Below are positions 15,767 to 24,554 of a stretch of 64,000 nt of DNA, piece after piece. Within the stretch, counting starts at the first letter, position 1; each line of letters starts with the position of its first letter. Source of the DNA: Hydrogenispora ethanolica (GTDB lineage Bacteria; Bacillota; UBA4882; UBA8346); assembly GCF_004340685.1 (NCBI RefSeq), contig NZ_SLUN01000021.1, forward strand, positions 39,793-103,792. The letters run 5' to 3'. Both the position numbers and the translations under genes were made by a program. Under the pieces are notes generated by a model, which did not search any database, was not told the DNA's origin, and was given only the letters and a program-made list of their open reading frames with translations.

Positions 15767-16153
15767 GTGTCACAAGAGGTAAACGAACTGACCCATCCAA
15801 CCATGGATTCAACCGAGGATCCAACGAGAAAATTCGGTCCGTCCCGTTCGCTCGACGCCAAACTGGCCCGGATTGTCGAATTGATCGTCGGAATTCAGGC
15901 CCATGCCGAGCCGTTGGAGAAACGGGGCCTTGATGCGGCGTTCATCACCCAATTCAGCGCCGATTATCAGGCGCTGGTCGACGCCCACAACGCCCAGTTG
16001 GCCTGCAAAGCCCGGATGATGGAGAAGACCGAGGAGATCCGGGCCAAACTCAGCCAAATTCAACGGACTTACTCGGACGTCCGCGCCCAAGTGAAACGGC
16101 TCTTTCCCAAATCCACCTGGCGCGAATTCGGCATCACCGACCAAAGATTATAA
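15767..16153 (+). CDS. Small coiled-coil-like hypothetical protein
   Basis: A 128-residue charged helical protein with no signal peptide or membrane segment. It starts MSQEVNELTHPTMD, and the body (LDAKLARIVELIVGIQAHAE, MMEKTEEIRAKLSQIQRTY) suggests a helical hairpin. GTG 15767 is chosen because AGGAGG lies 8 bases upstream; ATG 15761 would be too close. It is a monocistronic unit with a near-consensus promoter and a strong terminator, so it is probably well expressed. I do not recognise the family. Confidence 0.75.
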   Translation: MSQEVNELTHPTMDSTEDPTRKFGPSRSLDAKLARIVELIVGIQAHAEPLEKRGLDAAFITQFSADYQALVDAHNAQLACKARMMEKTEEIRAKLSQIQRTYSDVRAQVKRLFPKSTWREFGITDQRL

Positions 16154-16183
16154 AAACCGATCACTTAGAGACCCGCGACGGAT

Positions 16184-16263
16184 GCGCTTTGATGGATTAC
16201 CTGAAAAGAAAAATGGAGGCGTTTATTTTTTACCCTTTGTATTCATTTTAGGTAATAAAGCGC
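16184..16263 (+). other. Imperfect long hairpin
   Basis: GCGCTTT (16184-16190) pairs with AAAGCGC (16257-16263), and ATTACCT (16196-16202) with AGGTAAT (16250-16256), separated by a one-sided bulge. It lies between the coiled-coil gene and its terminator. Confidence 0.5.
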
Positions 16264-16321
16264 CACAGAAAGTAAACGTCGCATCCAAACCCGGTTGGGC
16301 CAGTGGGGCAACGGCCAAAAA

Positions 16322-16361
16322 AGCCCGGTGATCTTTTGGCACCGGGCTTCTTTGTATTTTT
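16322..16361 (+). terminator. Intrinsic terminator
   Basis: AGCCCGGTG and CACCGGGCT form a 9-bp stem with a 9-nt loop, followed by TCTTTGTATTTTT. Confidence 0.85.
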
Positions 16362-16416
16362 AGAAGCTATGGGGATAAAAGTCTCTTTCACTTCGATTTG
16401 ACCTGCAAAAGGATGT

Positions 16417-16468
16417 TAAAACCGACTTTATCACTTGCTTCTCCGAGCTTTTATGCTTACCCTGTCCC
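16417..16468 (+). repeat. Dispersed repeat family 2, copy 1
   Basis: CCGACTTTATCACTTGCTTC and GAGCTTTTATGCTTACCCTG closely match, on the other strand, 19931-19982, and match 57832-57881. No coding role is visible, and nothing else is supported between 16362 and 16658. Confidence 0.65.
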
Positions 16469-16658
16469 GGTACCTCATTATTTCGGTCGTTCGGAATAGC
16501 GAGCGGAGTAAGCGCGTCCGGGATTACGCTGAGCATTTTACCATCCTCTCAGCGGTAGCAAAGCCCAGCCGAACATGCGCACCGATTCTCTTATGCAAGT
16601 TCCTCTTTTTCGAGCACCTGAAGCGTATGCTTCTCAAGCTCCCCTGCTGCGCTATGAT

Positions 16659-16991
16659 TTAATGGGTATAGTCTAGAATCGTGATTTCTTCCCCTACGGC
16701 AGCTTTTACGATTTCCTTCATCCGCTTGGCAAAGGGGCAGGGATAGCCGATGGGGGTCCCCTTTTGAATGCAGGATGCCAACGCGATGGTGTCCGCACCC
16801 CGTTTTACCAGCTCTTCGGCGCGAAGTACCGACTTTTTACCGGGGCAGCCGCCGCAGTTGATGAAGCCTATGATCTCAATGTCCTCGGTCACGCCTTCAA
16901 AGGCGCCTTTCCGCATCTGGATCATCTTAAAATCGGTGGAGCCGGGGCAAAAATCCTCGGTCTGCATACATCTGATGATTCCAACTTTCAT
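16659..16991 (-). CDS. CGGC-domain protein
   Basis: A 110-residue protein, start ATG 16991 with AGGAGGT upstream. It carries the family-defining FINCGGCPGKK and additional cysteines C8 and C15 near the N-terminus, plus ALASCIQKGTPIGYPCPFAK. CGGC proteins are small cysteine-rich proteins thought to bind metal; their biochemical role is not established. It stands alone, facing a repeat region on each side. Confidence 0.85.
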   Translation of the reverse strand: MKVGIIRCMQTEDFCPGSTDFKMIQMRKGAFEGVTEDIEIIGFINCGGCPGKKSVLRAEELVKRGADTIALASCIQKGTPIGYPCPFAKRMKEIVKAAVGEEITILDYTH

Positions 16992-17248
16992 GATATTACC
17001 TCCTATTTTAGTTGCCAACGCGGTCCATATTACGGATACACTCCTTTGACGTCTGAGCAATATCTACACTCGCATGTCAATTCAAAATTGCCTGATACAG
17101 TGGCCGCTTCAGCCCAGTGGTATAATAATTATCAAATTTGAGTATCAAGTTTACTCGGCAAACACCCGATTGTTCTGTACCACCAAGGAGGGAGAACCCT
17201 ATCTGTCACTTTGAATAAAGGAATTGAAGGATAAGTCATGACGCCGAT

Positions 17249-17481
17249 GGACCTAACCCTCGCCCTTCCCCGGAGCAGCCTATGAAAGAAGATAATTCAA
17301 GGGGAAGGGTAACCTTGGGCTTCGAACTCGAAGAGCTGAAGCCTTCAACGCCTTATGGCTTTTTTCAAGCAGCAACCGATGCTTTCGCATAGGCATTTAG
17401 AGATCAGCGGCTATGGGTTACCCTTCCCGTCGAATCGGCTTCCCTGAACAACTTCTCTAGGGAAGTGCGAGGGTTAGGTCC
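17249..17481. repeat. Nested inverted-repeat element
   Basis: Outer arms at 17249-17270 and 17460-17481 are complementary over about 21 of 22 positions (ends GGACCTAACCCTCGC and GCGAGGGTTAGGTCC). Inner arms GGGAAGGGTAACC (17302-17314) and GGTTACCCTTCCC (17416-17428) are perfect. The whole could fold into a two-tier stem. It may be a miniature mobile element or a structured RNA; no gene is inside. Confidence 0.65.
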
Positions 17482-17537
17482 AAACCCTTATCATGCCTTC
17501 GTATTTTCTTGCGGAGCTAACTTGATACTCAGATTAT

Positions 17538-17577
17538 CAAAAAAACAGCGCCAATTTGATAATGGGCAGTTTTTTTG
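17538..17577. terminator. Possible bidirectional hairpin
   Basis: AAAAAAAC and GTTTTTTT flank a GC-paired core (GCGCC with GGGC). It lies between the nested repeat and the tetR promoter. Confidence 0.35.
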
Positions 17578-17583
17578 GAAATG

Positions 17584-17630
17584 TTACACATGTCGTAAGT
17601 TTGACAAGTGTAATGTTTTTCTTGTATAGT
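17584..17630 (+). promoter_or_regulatory. tetR promoter with overlapping operator palindrome
   Basis: TTGACA (17601-17606) and TATAGT (17625-17630) are 18 bp apart. TTACACATGTC (17584-17594) and GACAAGTGTAA (17603-17613) form an inverted repeat with one mismatch overlapping the -35 element, a likely autorepression site. Confidence 0.65.
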
Positions 17631-17695
17631 ATAGGCATAGAAAAAACAGCTGTCAATGATATTGCCAAAAGTTTGACGAAAAGGAGATTTTGTCG

Positions 17696-18247
17696 GTGTA
17701 CATTGGAAATAACCCTTCTGCGTTGCGTTCGCGTGAGGAAATCGTACAGGCATTTTTGCGGTTATTGGAGCATACTTCATTGGAGAAAATCTCCATCAAG
17801 CAGATTATGGATGCTACCGATCTGTCCAGACAGACTTTCTATCAGATTTTCGATTCCAAGGAGGAAATACTGGAATATTATCTGGATGATGTATTTGGGA
17901 GATTTATTACCGGGGCAAAGCAGTACACCATCACCAATTTATGCGATGCCGCCAAGCTGTTCTTTTCATTTTTTGATCAGTATAAGGCAACACTGCAACT
18001 GTTCATACAAAACGGAAAAAGTTGTGTCGTTCAGCGTAAGTGCCGGGAATTTTTGCAAAAGGATCGGTATATCCACTATGAACTACAAGGCGTAAGCAAC
18101 GAGCAGGAAAAAGCCTTCGCCGCGACTTTTGTCATCAGTGGCATGGTCGGGATGCTGGAGCAATGGATTAGAGAGGATCAGTCTCCTGTTATGGATGCAG
18201 ATGATTTAGCACTTCTGGTGTGCCACATTACCAATTCAAAATCGTAA
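17696..18247 (+). CDS. TetR/AcrR-family regulator
   Basis: A 183-residue regulator. The N-terminal helix-turn-helix at residues 8-55 includes SREEIVQAFLRLLEH, ISIKQIMDATDLSRQTFYQI and FDSKEEILEYYL. The rest is a variable ligand-binding domain. GTG 17696 has AAGGAG 9 bases upstream; TTG 17690 is an alternative. No target gene is adjacent (the next gene is a cysteine desulfurase 190 bp away), so its ligand and regulon cannot be inferred. Confidence 0.85.
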   Translation: MYIGNNPSALRSREEIVQAFLRLLEHTSLEKISIKQIMDATDLSRQTFYQIFDSKEEILEYYLDDVFGRFITGAKQYTITNLCDAAKLFFSFFDQYKATLQLFIQNGKSCVVQRKCREFLQKDRYIHYELQGVSNEQEKAFAATFVISGMVGMLEQWIREDQSPVMDADDLALLVCHITNSKS

Positions 18248-18277
18248 AAGGAAATCCCGCGGACACAAATGTTTTCA

Positions 18278-18310
18278 GTGCAACGACATGAAGGATGAAT
18301 GTCGTTGCAC
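18278..18310 (+). other. Perfect 12-bp hairpin after tetR
   Basis: GTGCAACGACAT and ATGTCGTTGCAC enclose GAAGGATGA. There is no T-run, so it is not a classic terminator. Confidence 0.55.
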
Positions 18311-18438
18311 ATAGCATCCTGGAATCCTATTGTTTTTGCTTACCCGTACGCCCGAACGATGAAAGACCGTGTAGCGAAAAAACTTGGGGATCAGTCAAAA
18401 TACTTGATTACACATGTTGAAAGGGGTAAATATCTATC

Positions 18439-19575
18439 ATGATCTATCTTGACTATAACGCGACAACTCCAATCGCCAATGAAGTAGCTCAAGAAATGCA
18501 GCCCTACATTGGTGAACGCTTTGGAAACCCTTCCAGCAATTACGATTTAGGGGTTGCGGCAAAAAAAGCCGTTGCCGATGCGCGGGCAAAAGTCGCCGGG
18601 CTTTTAAATTGCTTACCGGAGGAGATCGTTTTCACCAGCGGCGGCAGCGAGTCCAACAACTCCGTCATTAAAGGAGTCGCGTTCTCTTTGAAAGATAAAG
18701 GGAACCACATTATCACCTCCCGGATTGAACACCCGGCGGTATTGAATCCATGTAAGTACCTGGAGAAGCTGGGCTATGAAATTACTTATTTGCCGGTGGA
18801 CGAATACGGTCTAATTAACGTATCAGACCTGAAAGAGGCGATTACCCCGAAAACCATTTTGGTAACGATTATGCACGCCAATAATGAGACGGGTACGCTT
18901 CAGCCGATTGCTGAAATCAGTGCGATTTGCCATAAACATAACGTTCTTTTGCATACCGATGCCGCCCAATCGGTGGGTAAGATTTCCGCAAACGTAGTTG
19001 AACTTGGAGTAGACTTTTTAACCGTCGCCGGCCATAAGCTCTATGCTCCGAAAGGCGTCGGTGCTCTATTTATCAAAAAAGGCGTCCATATTGAACCGTT
19101 CATTCACGGTGCGGGTCAAGAAAACGGGAGACGGGCGGGAACTGAAAATGTAATCTTTGCGGCGGCTCTCGGCAAAGCGTGTGAAGTCGCCAAGGATGCG
19201 CTTACCGGCTCGATAAATGATAACCATAGCATCCGACAGCTTGAAGAATTAACCAGATATTTTTACCTTCAACTTGTGCAAACTTATGGGGATAAAATAA
19301 AATTAAACGGGCATCCCCAAAAAAGGCTGCCGAATACCTTAAATATCAGTTTTGTCGGCTATAACGCCGGCGAGATAATCAATAAATTCGGAGATGTGGC
19401 TGTGTCAACCGGTTCCGCCTGCCATTCCGGATTAACGTCTATTTCACCGGTATTAAAGGCTATGGGGGTTTCCGAAGCAATTGGCCGAAGCGCCATCCGG
19501 TTTAGTCTGGGAAGATATACAACCCGAACTGAGATGGATACGGTGCTTGAAAAACTGGAAGCGATATTAATCTAA
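18439..19575 (+). CDS. Cysteine desulfurase, NifS/IscS family
   Basis: A 378-residue PLP enzyme that takes sulfur from cysteine to a protein persulfide for iron-sulfur or thio-cofactor assembly. The N-terminus is MIYLDYNATTP. H98 lies in IEHPA, the PLP lysine is K200 in VAGHKLYAPKG, and the persulfide cysteine is C328 in STGSACHSG. The length fits the family. No iscU or nifU scaffold gene is nearby, so it may supply a general or remote acceptor. An AAAGGGG site precedes ATG 18439. Confidence 0.92.
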   Translation: MIYLDYNATTPIANEVAQEMQPYIGERFGNPSSNYDLGVAAKKAVADARAKVAGLLNCLPEEIVFTSGGSESNNSVIKGVAFSLKDKGNHIITSRIEHPAVLNPCKYLEKLGYEITYLPVDEYGLINVSDLKEAITPKTILVTIMHANNETGTLQPIAEISAICHKHNVLLHTDAAQSVGKISANVVELGVDFLTVAGHKLYAPKGVGALFIKKGVHIEPFIHGAGQENGRRAGTENVIFAAALGKACEVAKDALTGSINDNHSIRQLEELTRYFYLQLVQTYGDKIKLNGHPQKRLPNTLNISFVGYNAGEIINKFGDVAVSTGSACHSGLTSISPVLKAMGVSEAIGRSAIRFSLGRYTTRTEMDTVLEKLEAILI

Positions 19576-19597
19576 TGGAATTAAGACTTGGGGATGG

Positions 19598-19774
19598 TTG
19601 GCCATTATCAAAATAAGGTTCAAAGGGGAATCCGGTGTAAATTTTTATTTTGATAAAGCAAGCGCCTACCCATTTTGGTCAGCGCTTATCAAAGGCGGAG
19701 ATGAGATTCAAATGAACAAGGCAAATGTATTTGCCGGGAAATCTGCCCAAAAAGCGTTAGAGTTGTTTTCATAA
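19598..19774 (+). CDS. Small ORF after the desulfurase gene, possibly frameshifted
   Basis: From TTG 19598 the frame gives 58 residues with protein-like composition (KGESGVNFYFDKASAYPFWS, then ALIKGGDEIQMNKANVFAGK, ending ALELFS). A second start, ATG 19575, overlaps the desulfurase stop as TAATG and reads MELRLGDGWPLSK before a stop. The two frames look like halves of one coupled gene of about 65-70 residues with a frameshift near 19610. I do not recognise the family. Confidence 0.4.
   Translation: MAIIKIRFKGESGVNFYFDKASAYPFWSALIKGGDEIQMNKANVFAGKSAQKALELFS
19605..19656. other. 12-bp inverted repeat inside the small ORF
   Basis: TTATCAAAATAA (19605-19616) and TTATTTTGATAA (19645-19656) are exact complements. 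They span the apparent frameshift point of the small ORF. Confidence 0.5.
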
Positions 19775-19803
19775 GTTTCAATGCTATAATAGCACGTTAT
19801 TGC

Positions 19804-19833
19804 AGAGAGCTCAAATGATGGGCTCTCTTTTCT
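19804..19833 (+). terminator. Intrinsic terminator
   Basis: AGAGAGCTC and GGGCTCTCT pair around AAATGAT, followed by TTTCT. The stem resembles those at 4099-4170 and 14728-14753. Confidence 0.7.
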
Positions 19834-19930
19834 ATCCTGAAAATAAAAACTCGACCCCCAAAAAATTTACCTTATTTTCTTATATTTGATGGTGCCTTTT
19901 TAAAAGCGTTGTGATAAACCCTGTCCGAAG

Positions 19931-20031
19931 GCCAGGGTGAACATAAAAGCTCAGAAAAGCAAGTGATAAAGTCGTTTTTTAGTCCATTGAAAGGATGATT
20001 TCCGAATTTGAGGACTTTATCACTGGCTTTT
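19931..20031 (-). repeat. Dispersed repeat family 2, copy 2, with a hairpin
   Basis: The reverse complement of 19931-19982 matches 16417-16468 and 57832-57881. AAAAGCAAGTGATAAAGTC (19955-19973) also pairs with GACTTTATCACTGGCTTTT (20013-20031) at 18 of 19 positions. The rest of the 19834-20376 gap has only a degenerate tail of the array repeats near 20060-20170. Confidence 0.65.
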
Positions 20032-20376
20032 AAAGTATGAGCGCCTGCGGATAATTAGAATCATCGAATGAGGTTAACGAATTTTGGCTGTGGGATAAGT
20101 CGGGGAAATATCAGCTTTAAATGATTTGTAGCTATGGAGGCTGTAAACAAAGGCAAATTGCCGTATTCGTCGCGAAATGAGCGGAGAGCCCGCCAGTACT
20201 GATGTTTTCGTTCGGTATATGCCAATTCTTATGAAACCATGATGGGAACATTAAGAATTTGTAAACGGCCTTGGATATCCAAAGCATGCTTGACTTTTGT
20301 GATAAACTATTATGGGATGATATTCGGATGATTCCTGTAACGGATTACTTTACCCAAGGAAAGCTGGCAGATAACG

Positions 20377-21759
20377 TTGCACTTCGATTTTTTGCATCAA
20401 GATACTGAAAAAAGACGGGATATGATACTGAACGGCTCAAGTTGGAAAACCATTCTTTTTTTATCCATCCCCACCTTGATGATGGGGATTGTCCAATCCA
20501 TCATACCGGTGGTAGACGGCTTATTCATCAATAACATCGCCGGAACGGTCGCGGCCAGCGCCATTGCCTATTCCGGACCGATCATCAACATGATGGGCGC
20601 CCTGGCGCAAGGCTTAAGCGCAGCCGCAATGGCCATCATCGGACAGACAAACGGCAGAGGCGATTTTGAGGAAGGGAAAAGAGTATCGGCACAGATAGTG
20701 ATCCTGGCTTTTCTGTTGGGAATTATCACCGCTCCCATTCTGGTATTACTCGCATTCCCCATCTCCTGGCATATCAATGCGGATATCTCCCATGGTGTTT
20801 TCGTGTATACGGCCCTCAATGCACTGGTCATTCCTTTTTCATTCCTGGAATCGATTTATAATGCCATTAAAAGTGCCGCGGGCAAGCCGGAAGCGGCATT
20901 TGTGAGAATGCTTTTAATGCTGGTCTTGAAAATACTTTCCAATACTCTGTTCATTGCCATATTCCGGTGGAATATCGTCGGCGCGGTGATGGCTTCACTT
21001 TTGTCCAATATTTTAATCTGTATTTGGATGTATTACGAGCTCTTCATGAAGGACAGCCATGACCGGCTGGAAATCAAGGGCTTCCAATTTGATTTTCATA
21101 TTATCCGGGAGCTTTTCAGGATCGGCATCCCGTCCATGCTTTCAAGCCTCATTCTGAATCTGGGCTTTTTCTTGATCAATAATGAAGTCGCCAAATACGG
21201 CACCATTGTGATGAACGGGCAAGCCATTGCCAATAATATCACTTCCGTCTGTTTCATCTTGCCTTCTTCATTCGGTTCCTCCGTTACCACCATGGTCAGT
21301 ATGAACATCGGGGCCGGACAAAGCCAAAAGGCGAAAGAGTCTTGTATCGTGGGCTGTATCATTAGCGCGATTACTGCCGCAGTATTGATAGCGATTGTCG
21401 TGCCCTTATCCTCCCACATGACGGTGTTGTTCACGCGCGAAAGGGAGGTGTTGGAGGTGGCCAACAAGGCTCTCCATATCTATACCTATTCCGTGGTTGG
21501 TTTCGGTATCTGTATGGTGCAGCAGGGCGCTTTTATCGGGCTGGGGCGTACCGGAATTCCTTTGTTCGCCAGCATTTTGAGAATCTGGCTTTTACGATAT
21601 ATCTTTATATTGCTTACCGAACACGTTTTAGGCCCTTATTCGGTATTTTGGGGCAATCTCTTTTCAAATTACGCCGCGGCGCTAATCACCACGATTCTGA
21701 TTTTGCGAACCCAATGGGTTACCCATATTCCGCCAAAGGCGGTAAGGGTAGAAGCGTAA
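20377..21759 (+). CDS. MATE-family efflux transporter
   Basis: A 460-residue membrane protein with about 12 helices in two homologous halves. The N-terminal half has WKTILFLSIPTLMMGIVQSI and VDGLFINNIAG; the C-terminal half has LFRIGIPSMLSSLILNLGFF. MATE proteins export drugs or metabolites using sodium or proton gradients. The start is TTG 20377 or ATG 20422; neither has a strong ribosome site. It is followed at 98 bp by an acetyltransferase on the same strand. Confidence 0.88.
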   Translation: MHFDFLHQDTEKRRDMILNGSSWKTILFLSIPTLMMGIVQSIIPVVDGLFINNIAGTVAASAIAYSGPIINMMGALAQGLSAAAMAIIGQTNGRGDFEEGKRVSAQIVILAFLLGIITAPILVLLAFPISWHINADISHGVFVYTALNALVIPFSFLESIYNAIKSAAGKPEAAFVRMLLMLVLKILSNTLFIAIFRWNIVGAVMASLLSNILICIWMYYELFMKDSHDRLEIKGFQFDFHIIRELFRIGIPSMLSSLILNLGFFLINNEVAKYGTIVMNGQAIANNITSVCFILPSSFGSSVTTMVSMNIGAGQSQKAKESCIVGCIISAITAAVLIAIVVPLSSHMTVLFTREREVLEVANKALHIYTYSVVGFGICMVQQGAFIGLGRTGIPLFASILRIWLLRYIFILLTEHVLGPYSVFWGNLFSNYAAALITTILILRTQWVTHIPPKAVRVEA

Positions 21760-21857
21760 TTGGAAGAGTAAAGGAAAAGGGTAAAATAGTAGCAAATATT
21801 CGAGCTTTACCGAATGTTTTATGGAATGAATCCAAAATTAACGGAGAGTATTGGCTG

Positions 21858-22337
21858 ATGTTATTTGAGTATCGAAAAGCAACGATGGATGAGATTGATG
21901 TTTTAGCTCAAATGCGTGTATCAATGCTTTGTGAGGGTACGGATTATAACGATGAATTTCGCTGCAAATTGTACAACAACACAAAATCATTCATTAGCGG
22001 TGGTTTCGAAGGTAAGACTTTTATCACCTGGGTTGCTACTCAAAACCAAGAAATCATCGCAATGGGCGGACTGACTTATTATCTCTTGCCTCCCAATGAC
22101 TGGTGTCCGGGAGGTAAAACAGCATATATAGGCAATATGTATACAAAACCTGCCCATCGCAGAAACGGTATTGCAACAAAGCTTTTTTCTTTGCTTATGG
22201 ATGAAGCGAAAGAAAATTCTTGTGAAAGAATCTTGCTGGATGCAACCTGTATGGGCAGGCCTCTTTATGAGAAATATGGTTTTAAAAACTCGAATACTGC
22301 GATGGCGTATTATCCCTTTGGCATTATGTCTAAATAA
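21858..22337 (+). CDS. GNAT-family N-acetyltransferase
   Basis: A 159-residue protein from ATG 21858 (GGAGAG upstream). The acetyl-CoA binding motif is YIGNMYTKPAHRRNGIATKL, with the pyrophosphate loop RRNGIA. The following strand (ILLDATCMGRPLYEKYGF) is also typical. It probably acetylates a small-molecule amine. Its place behind a MATE exporter hints at resistance or detoxification, but this is weak. Confidence 0.88.
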   Translation: MLFEYRKATMDEIDVLAQMRVSMLCEGTDYNDEFRCKLYNNTKSFISGGFEGKTFITWVATQNQEIIAMGGLTYYLLPPNDWCPGGKTAYIGNMYTKPAHRRNGIATKLFSLLMDEAKENSCERILLDATCMGRPLYEKYGFKNSNTAMAYYPFGIMSK

Positions 22338-22445
22338 TGAATAAAAGTAGCTGCCTTTTCTTTTGTATCAATTTCAAAACCAGCATCTTTCACAAATTCC
22401 CCTAATATTCTAGAATGGAGAACCGGTGTTAGGAGGGATTTGTAC

Positions 22446-23075
22446 TTGAAATTTTTCGTGAGTCTGCTATTGATTTTCGCAATCTCTTTTTCAGCTAGGG
22501 GTTTTGACTTGAGCCTGCCAGAAGTCGAGGGGAGAATGGTTAAAGGGGGCTATCTCGATACGCTTTACGCGGCATATTGGGCTGCCGGGCAGGGTGAAGC
22601 AATGATTCCAATCTTGGAGCAGATGCTGTCAACCCCCAAAAAATATCAAAAGGAACCCTGCGCGGCCACCAGCGCCTACCCGTTTAACGTGATTTGGGCG
22701 CTGGCTCATATTGATTCCGATCGGTCGCTGAAAATCCTGATGAAATTTTCCGGGGGGAGGACGAAAAATTTTGATCAAGCAGTGGCCCGGCTGGCAATCC
22801 AAGGATTCCGATTGCGGCGGGCCAAACAAAGTGAAGTTTATGGAGTACTGGTAAGGGCGGAGGGGAAACTGCTGGAACGGCCCAGCCCAAAGGCGCGCGT
22901 TCTGAAATTTTTGCAATCCGGCCAGAGCGTTAAAGTCTTAAAACCCTACCTTGAAAATCAAAAGGAGGAAGGGCCGCGCGGCGGCCCGGCGGTTTTCGAT
23001 TCCATCGAACTCATCCCCCAGGGGGAGCGGGGCTATCTTCAAAGGTTCGGCGGGGATTTCACTTCGTTCATATGA
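22446..23075 (+). CDS. Exported hypothetical protein with a C-terminal SH3-like segment
   Basis: A 209-residue protein from TTG 22446, chosen because AGGAGGG lies about 9 bases upstream. It has a signal peptide at residues 1-18 (MKFFVSLLLIFAISFS). The middle is helical. Residues about 130-205 (YGVLVRAEGKLLERPSPKA, VLKFLQSGQSVKVLKP) resemble a bacterial SH3 domain of the kind that binds cell wall. It is convergent with a secreted glucosaminidase. No enzyme motif is visible. Confidence 0.65.
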   Translation: MKFFVSLLLIFAISFSARGFDLSLPEVEGRMVKGGYLDTLYAAYWAAGQGEAMIPILEQMLSTPKKYQKEPCAATSAYPFNVIWALAHIDSDRSLKILMKFSGGRTKNFDQAVARLAIQGFRLRRAKQSEVYGVLVRAEGKLLERPSPKARVLKFLQSGQSVKVLKPYLENQKEEGPRGGPAVFDSIELIPQGERGYLQRFGGDFTSFI

Positions 23076-23090
23076 ACAATAGGATGTGTC

Positions 23091-23924
23091 TCAGTCACCA
23101 GCTTTTATGGAAATTTTAAGCTTGCCGCTGTCGGCTGAAATATTGATCCGGCCGAAGCGGCGGTGTTGCGGTTGGCGATCCTCGCGCCGGGACCCGGGAT
23201 CGTCCTTAACAGCTCGCCTGTCATATTGGTACAGATTCCAGCGATCCATGACCGCCCCGATCTTGCCTTCATAATAATTTCCGCCTAAATGATTGTAGCC
23301 CAGATCGGCAATTTCCCGGCAAAACTGTTTGGAGGCTTTGGCGTAGGACCAGCCGGCCGCGATTCGTCTCTGGTAGTTGGCCCGGGCCGGCTGGTATTTT
23401 CGAGTGATTAGGCCGCCTAAATAATGGATCGCATCCGTCCGGGAAGCGAAGCGCCGATACCAATTGTCATACCGGGCATCCTCTCGAAAAATAAGACGGT
23501 CCCCGCCGTGACTGGCGATAACGGGAACCCGGCCTCCGTCCTCATCCGGCTGCCCTTTCAGCTGCCAGCCGCCCTCCGGATTTTGGGCCCAGACTTTGAT
23601 CCCGAAAATATTATTGGCGTAGTAGGCGGAACGGGTAAAGCCGTAACCTCCTTCGACGCAGGCCATACCGATGATGGCGCTGGCTGGAATCCCATAAACT
23701 GAACTGGCCGAGATGGCCGTATTTTTGATGCTGTTGATGAAACTGACCTGTTCGTTGTAGGTCGGATGCCCGATGGCCGGATTATAGGCATAACTGTTCC
23801 GCCCCCTGACCCGGTCTTCATAGGGGAGCGGCTGAAAAAGCGCGGCGTGAACGATTCCCGTTCCCGCCAATACGATGAGCGTCATGGAGAAAATGACCAA
23901 TTGGAAGGATTTTTTTTGTTTCAT
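23091..23924 (-). CDS. Secreted glucosaminidase-domain peptidoglycan hydrolase
   Basis: A 277-residue protein from ATG 23924 (AGGAGG upstream). The signal peptide spans residues 1-27, ending IVHA-AL. The Flg_J/LytG-like glucosaminidase domain covers residues 57-215, with catalytic E91 in ACVEGGYGF and the family pattern YYANNIFGIK. It cleaves N-acetylglucosaminyl bonds of peptidoglycan. The C-terminal 45 residues are basic and disordered. It could serve cell separation or wall turnover; no flagellar gene is nearby. Confidence 0.88.
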   Translation of the reverse strand: MKQKKSFQLVIFSMTLIVLAGTGIVHAALFQPLPYEDRVRGRNSYAYNPAIGHPTYNEQVSFINSIKNTAISASSVYGIPASAIIGMACVEGGYGFTRSAYYANNIFGIKVWAQNPEGGWQLKGQPDEDGGRVPVIASHGGDRLIFREDARYDNWYRRFASRTDAIHYLGGLITRKYQPARANYQRRIAAGWSYAKASKQFCREIADLGYNHLGGNYYEGKIGAVMDRWNLYQYDRRAVKDDPGSRREDRQPQHRRFGRINISADSGKLKISIKAGD

Positions 23925-24081
23925 GGATGCCTCCTGGGGAGTTTCAAGCAAAATTAAATACTGTAAGTTTTGAATTTTTCTCCCTGTATTTCCTCTGGAA
24001 ATTGATTCTAGGAGATGTTTCCCAGGTCCATCAAACAAAAAAACTCGCTGATTGGTCAGGAAGTTTTTTGTTTTGTTTTGG

Positions 24082-24113
24082 AAGTTTGAAGAGTGGAGGG
24101 TGAAGTTTGAAAT
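24082..24113 (+). repeat. Left 32-bp inverted repeat flanking the four-helix-bundle gene
   Basis: This 32-bp arm, starting AAGTTTGAAGAGTG and ending AAGTTTGAAAT, matches the reverse complement of 24555-24586 at 27 of 32 positions. The two arms enclose the frameshifted four-helix-bundle gene. Confidence 0.7.
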
Positions 24114-24183
24114 TAAACATTTGCAGGAGAGTCTATGATCGTTGAAGAATACTCAAAAGTAAAAAAATGGGAAAGACTAAAAG

Positions 24184-24539
24184 ATGAAATCGGATTTGCC
24201 GGAACGGACATTTGCATTTGCGGTTGAGATAGTTGAACTTTGTAAGGAGTTAAATGGGAAGCGAGGAATTACTCGAACGTTGTTGACTCAGCTTCTGCGC
24301 TCTGGAATTTCAGTGGGCGCCAATGTTCAGGAGGGGCAATCGAGCCAGAGTACGGCTGATTTTCTGACAAAATACAGTATAGCTTGTAAAGAGGCAAGAG
24401 AAACACATTATTGGTTAAGGTTACTCGTTGCAACAAATTTAATTTCGGAGACCGGGTTAAGAAGCTACTTGCCGAATCCAACCAGTTATTGGCGATTTTG
24501 ACGGCAATTATTAAGAAGCTGAAAGCAAAAAAAGCTTAA
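24184..24539 (+). pseudogene. Four-helix-bundle (S23/IVS-type) protein, frameshifted near the end
   Basis: The frame from ATG 24184 gives LLRSGISVGANVQEGQSSQS and YSIACKEARETHYWLRLL, diagnostic of the four-helix-bundle family first known from 23S rRNA intervening sequences. At about 24460 the frame breaks. The correct C-terminal helix (KLLAESNQLLAILTAIIKK) continues one frame over to the stop at 24537-24539. The gene would be about 118 residues if intact. Family members are small RNA-element-associated or standalone proteins of unclear role. Flanking 32-bp inverted repeats suggest an element-like unit. Confidence 0.75.
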
Positions 24540-24554
24540 TAATCCGACATCCGT

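Noticed and set aside
16435..16662. A 75-codon frame on the plus strand
   Set aside because: It begins inside dispersed repeat family 2, has no ribosome site and a composition unlike the neighbouring genes.
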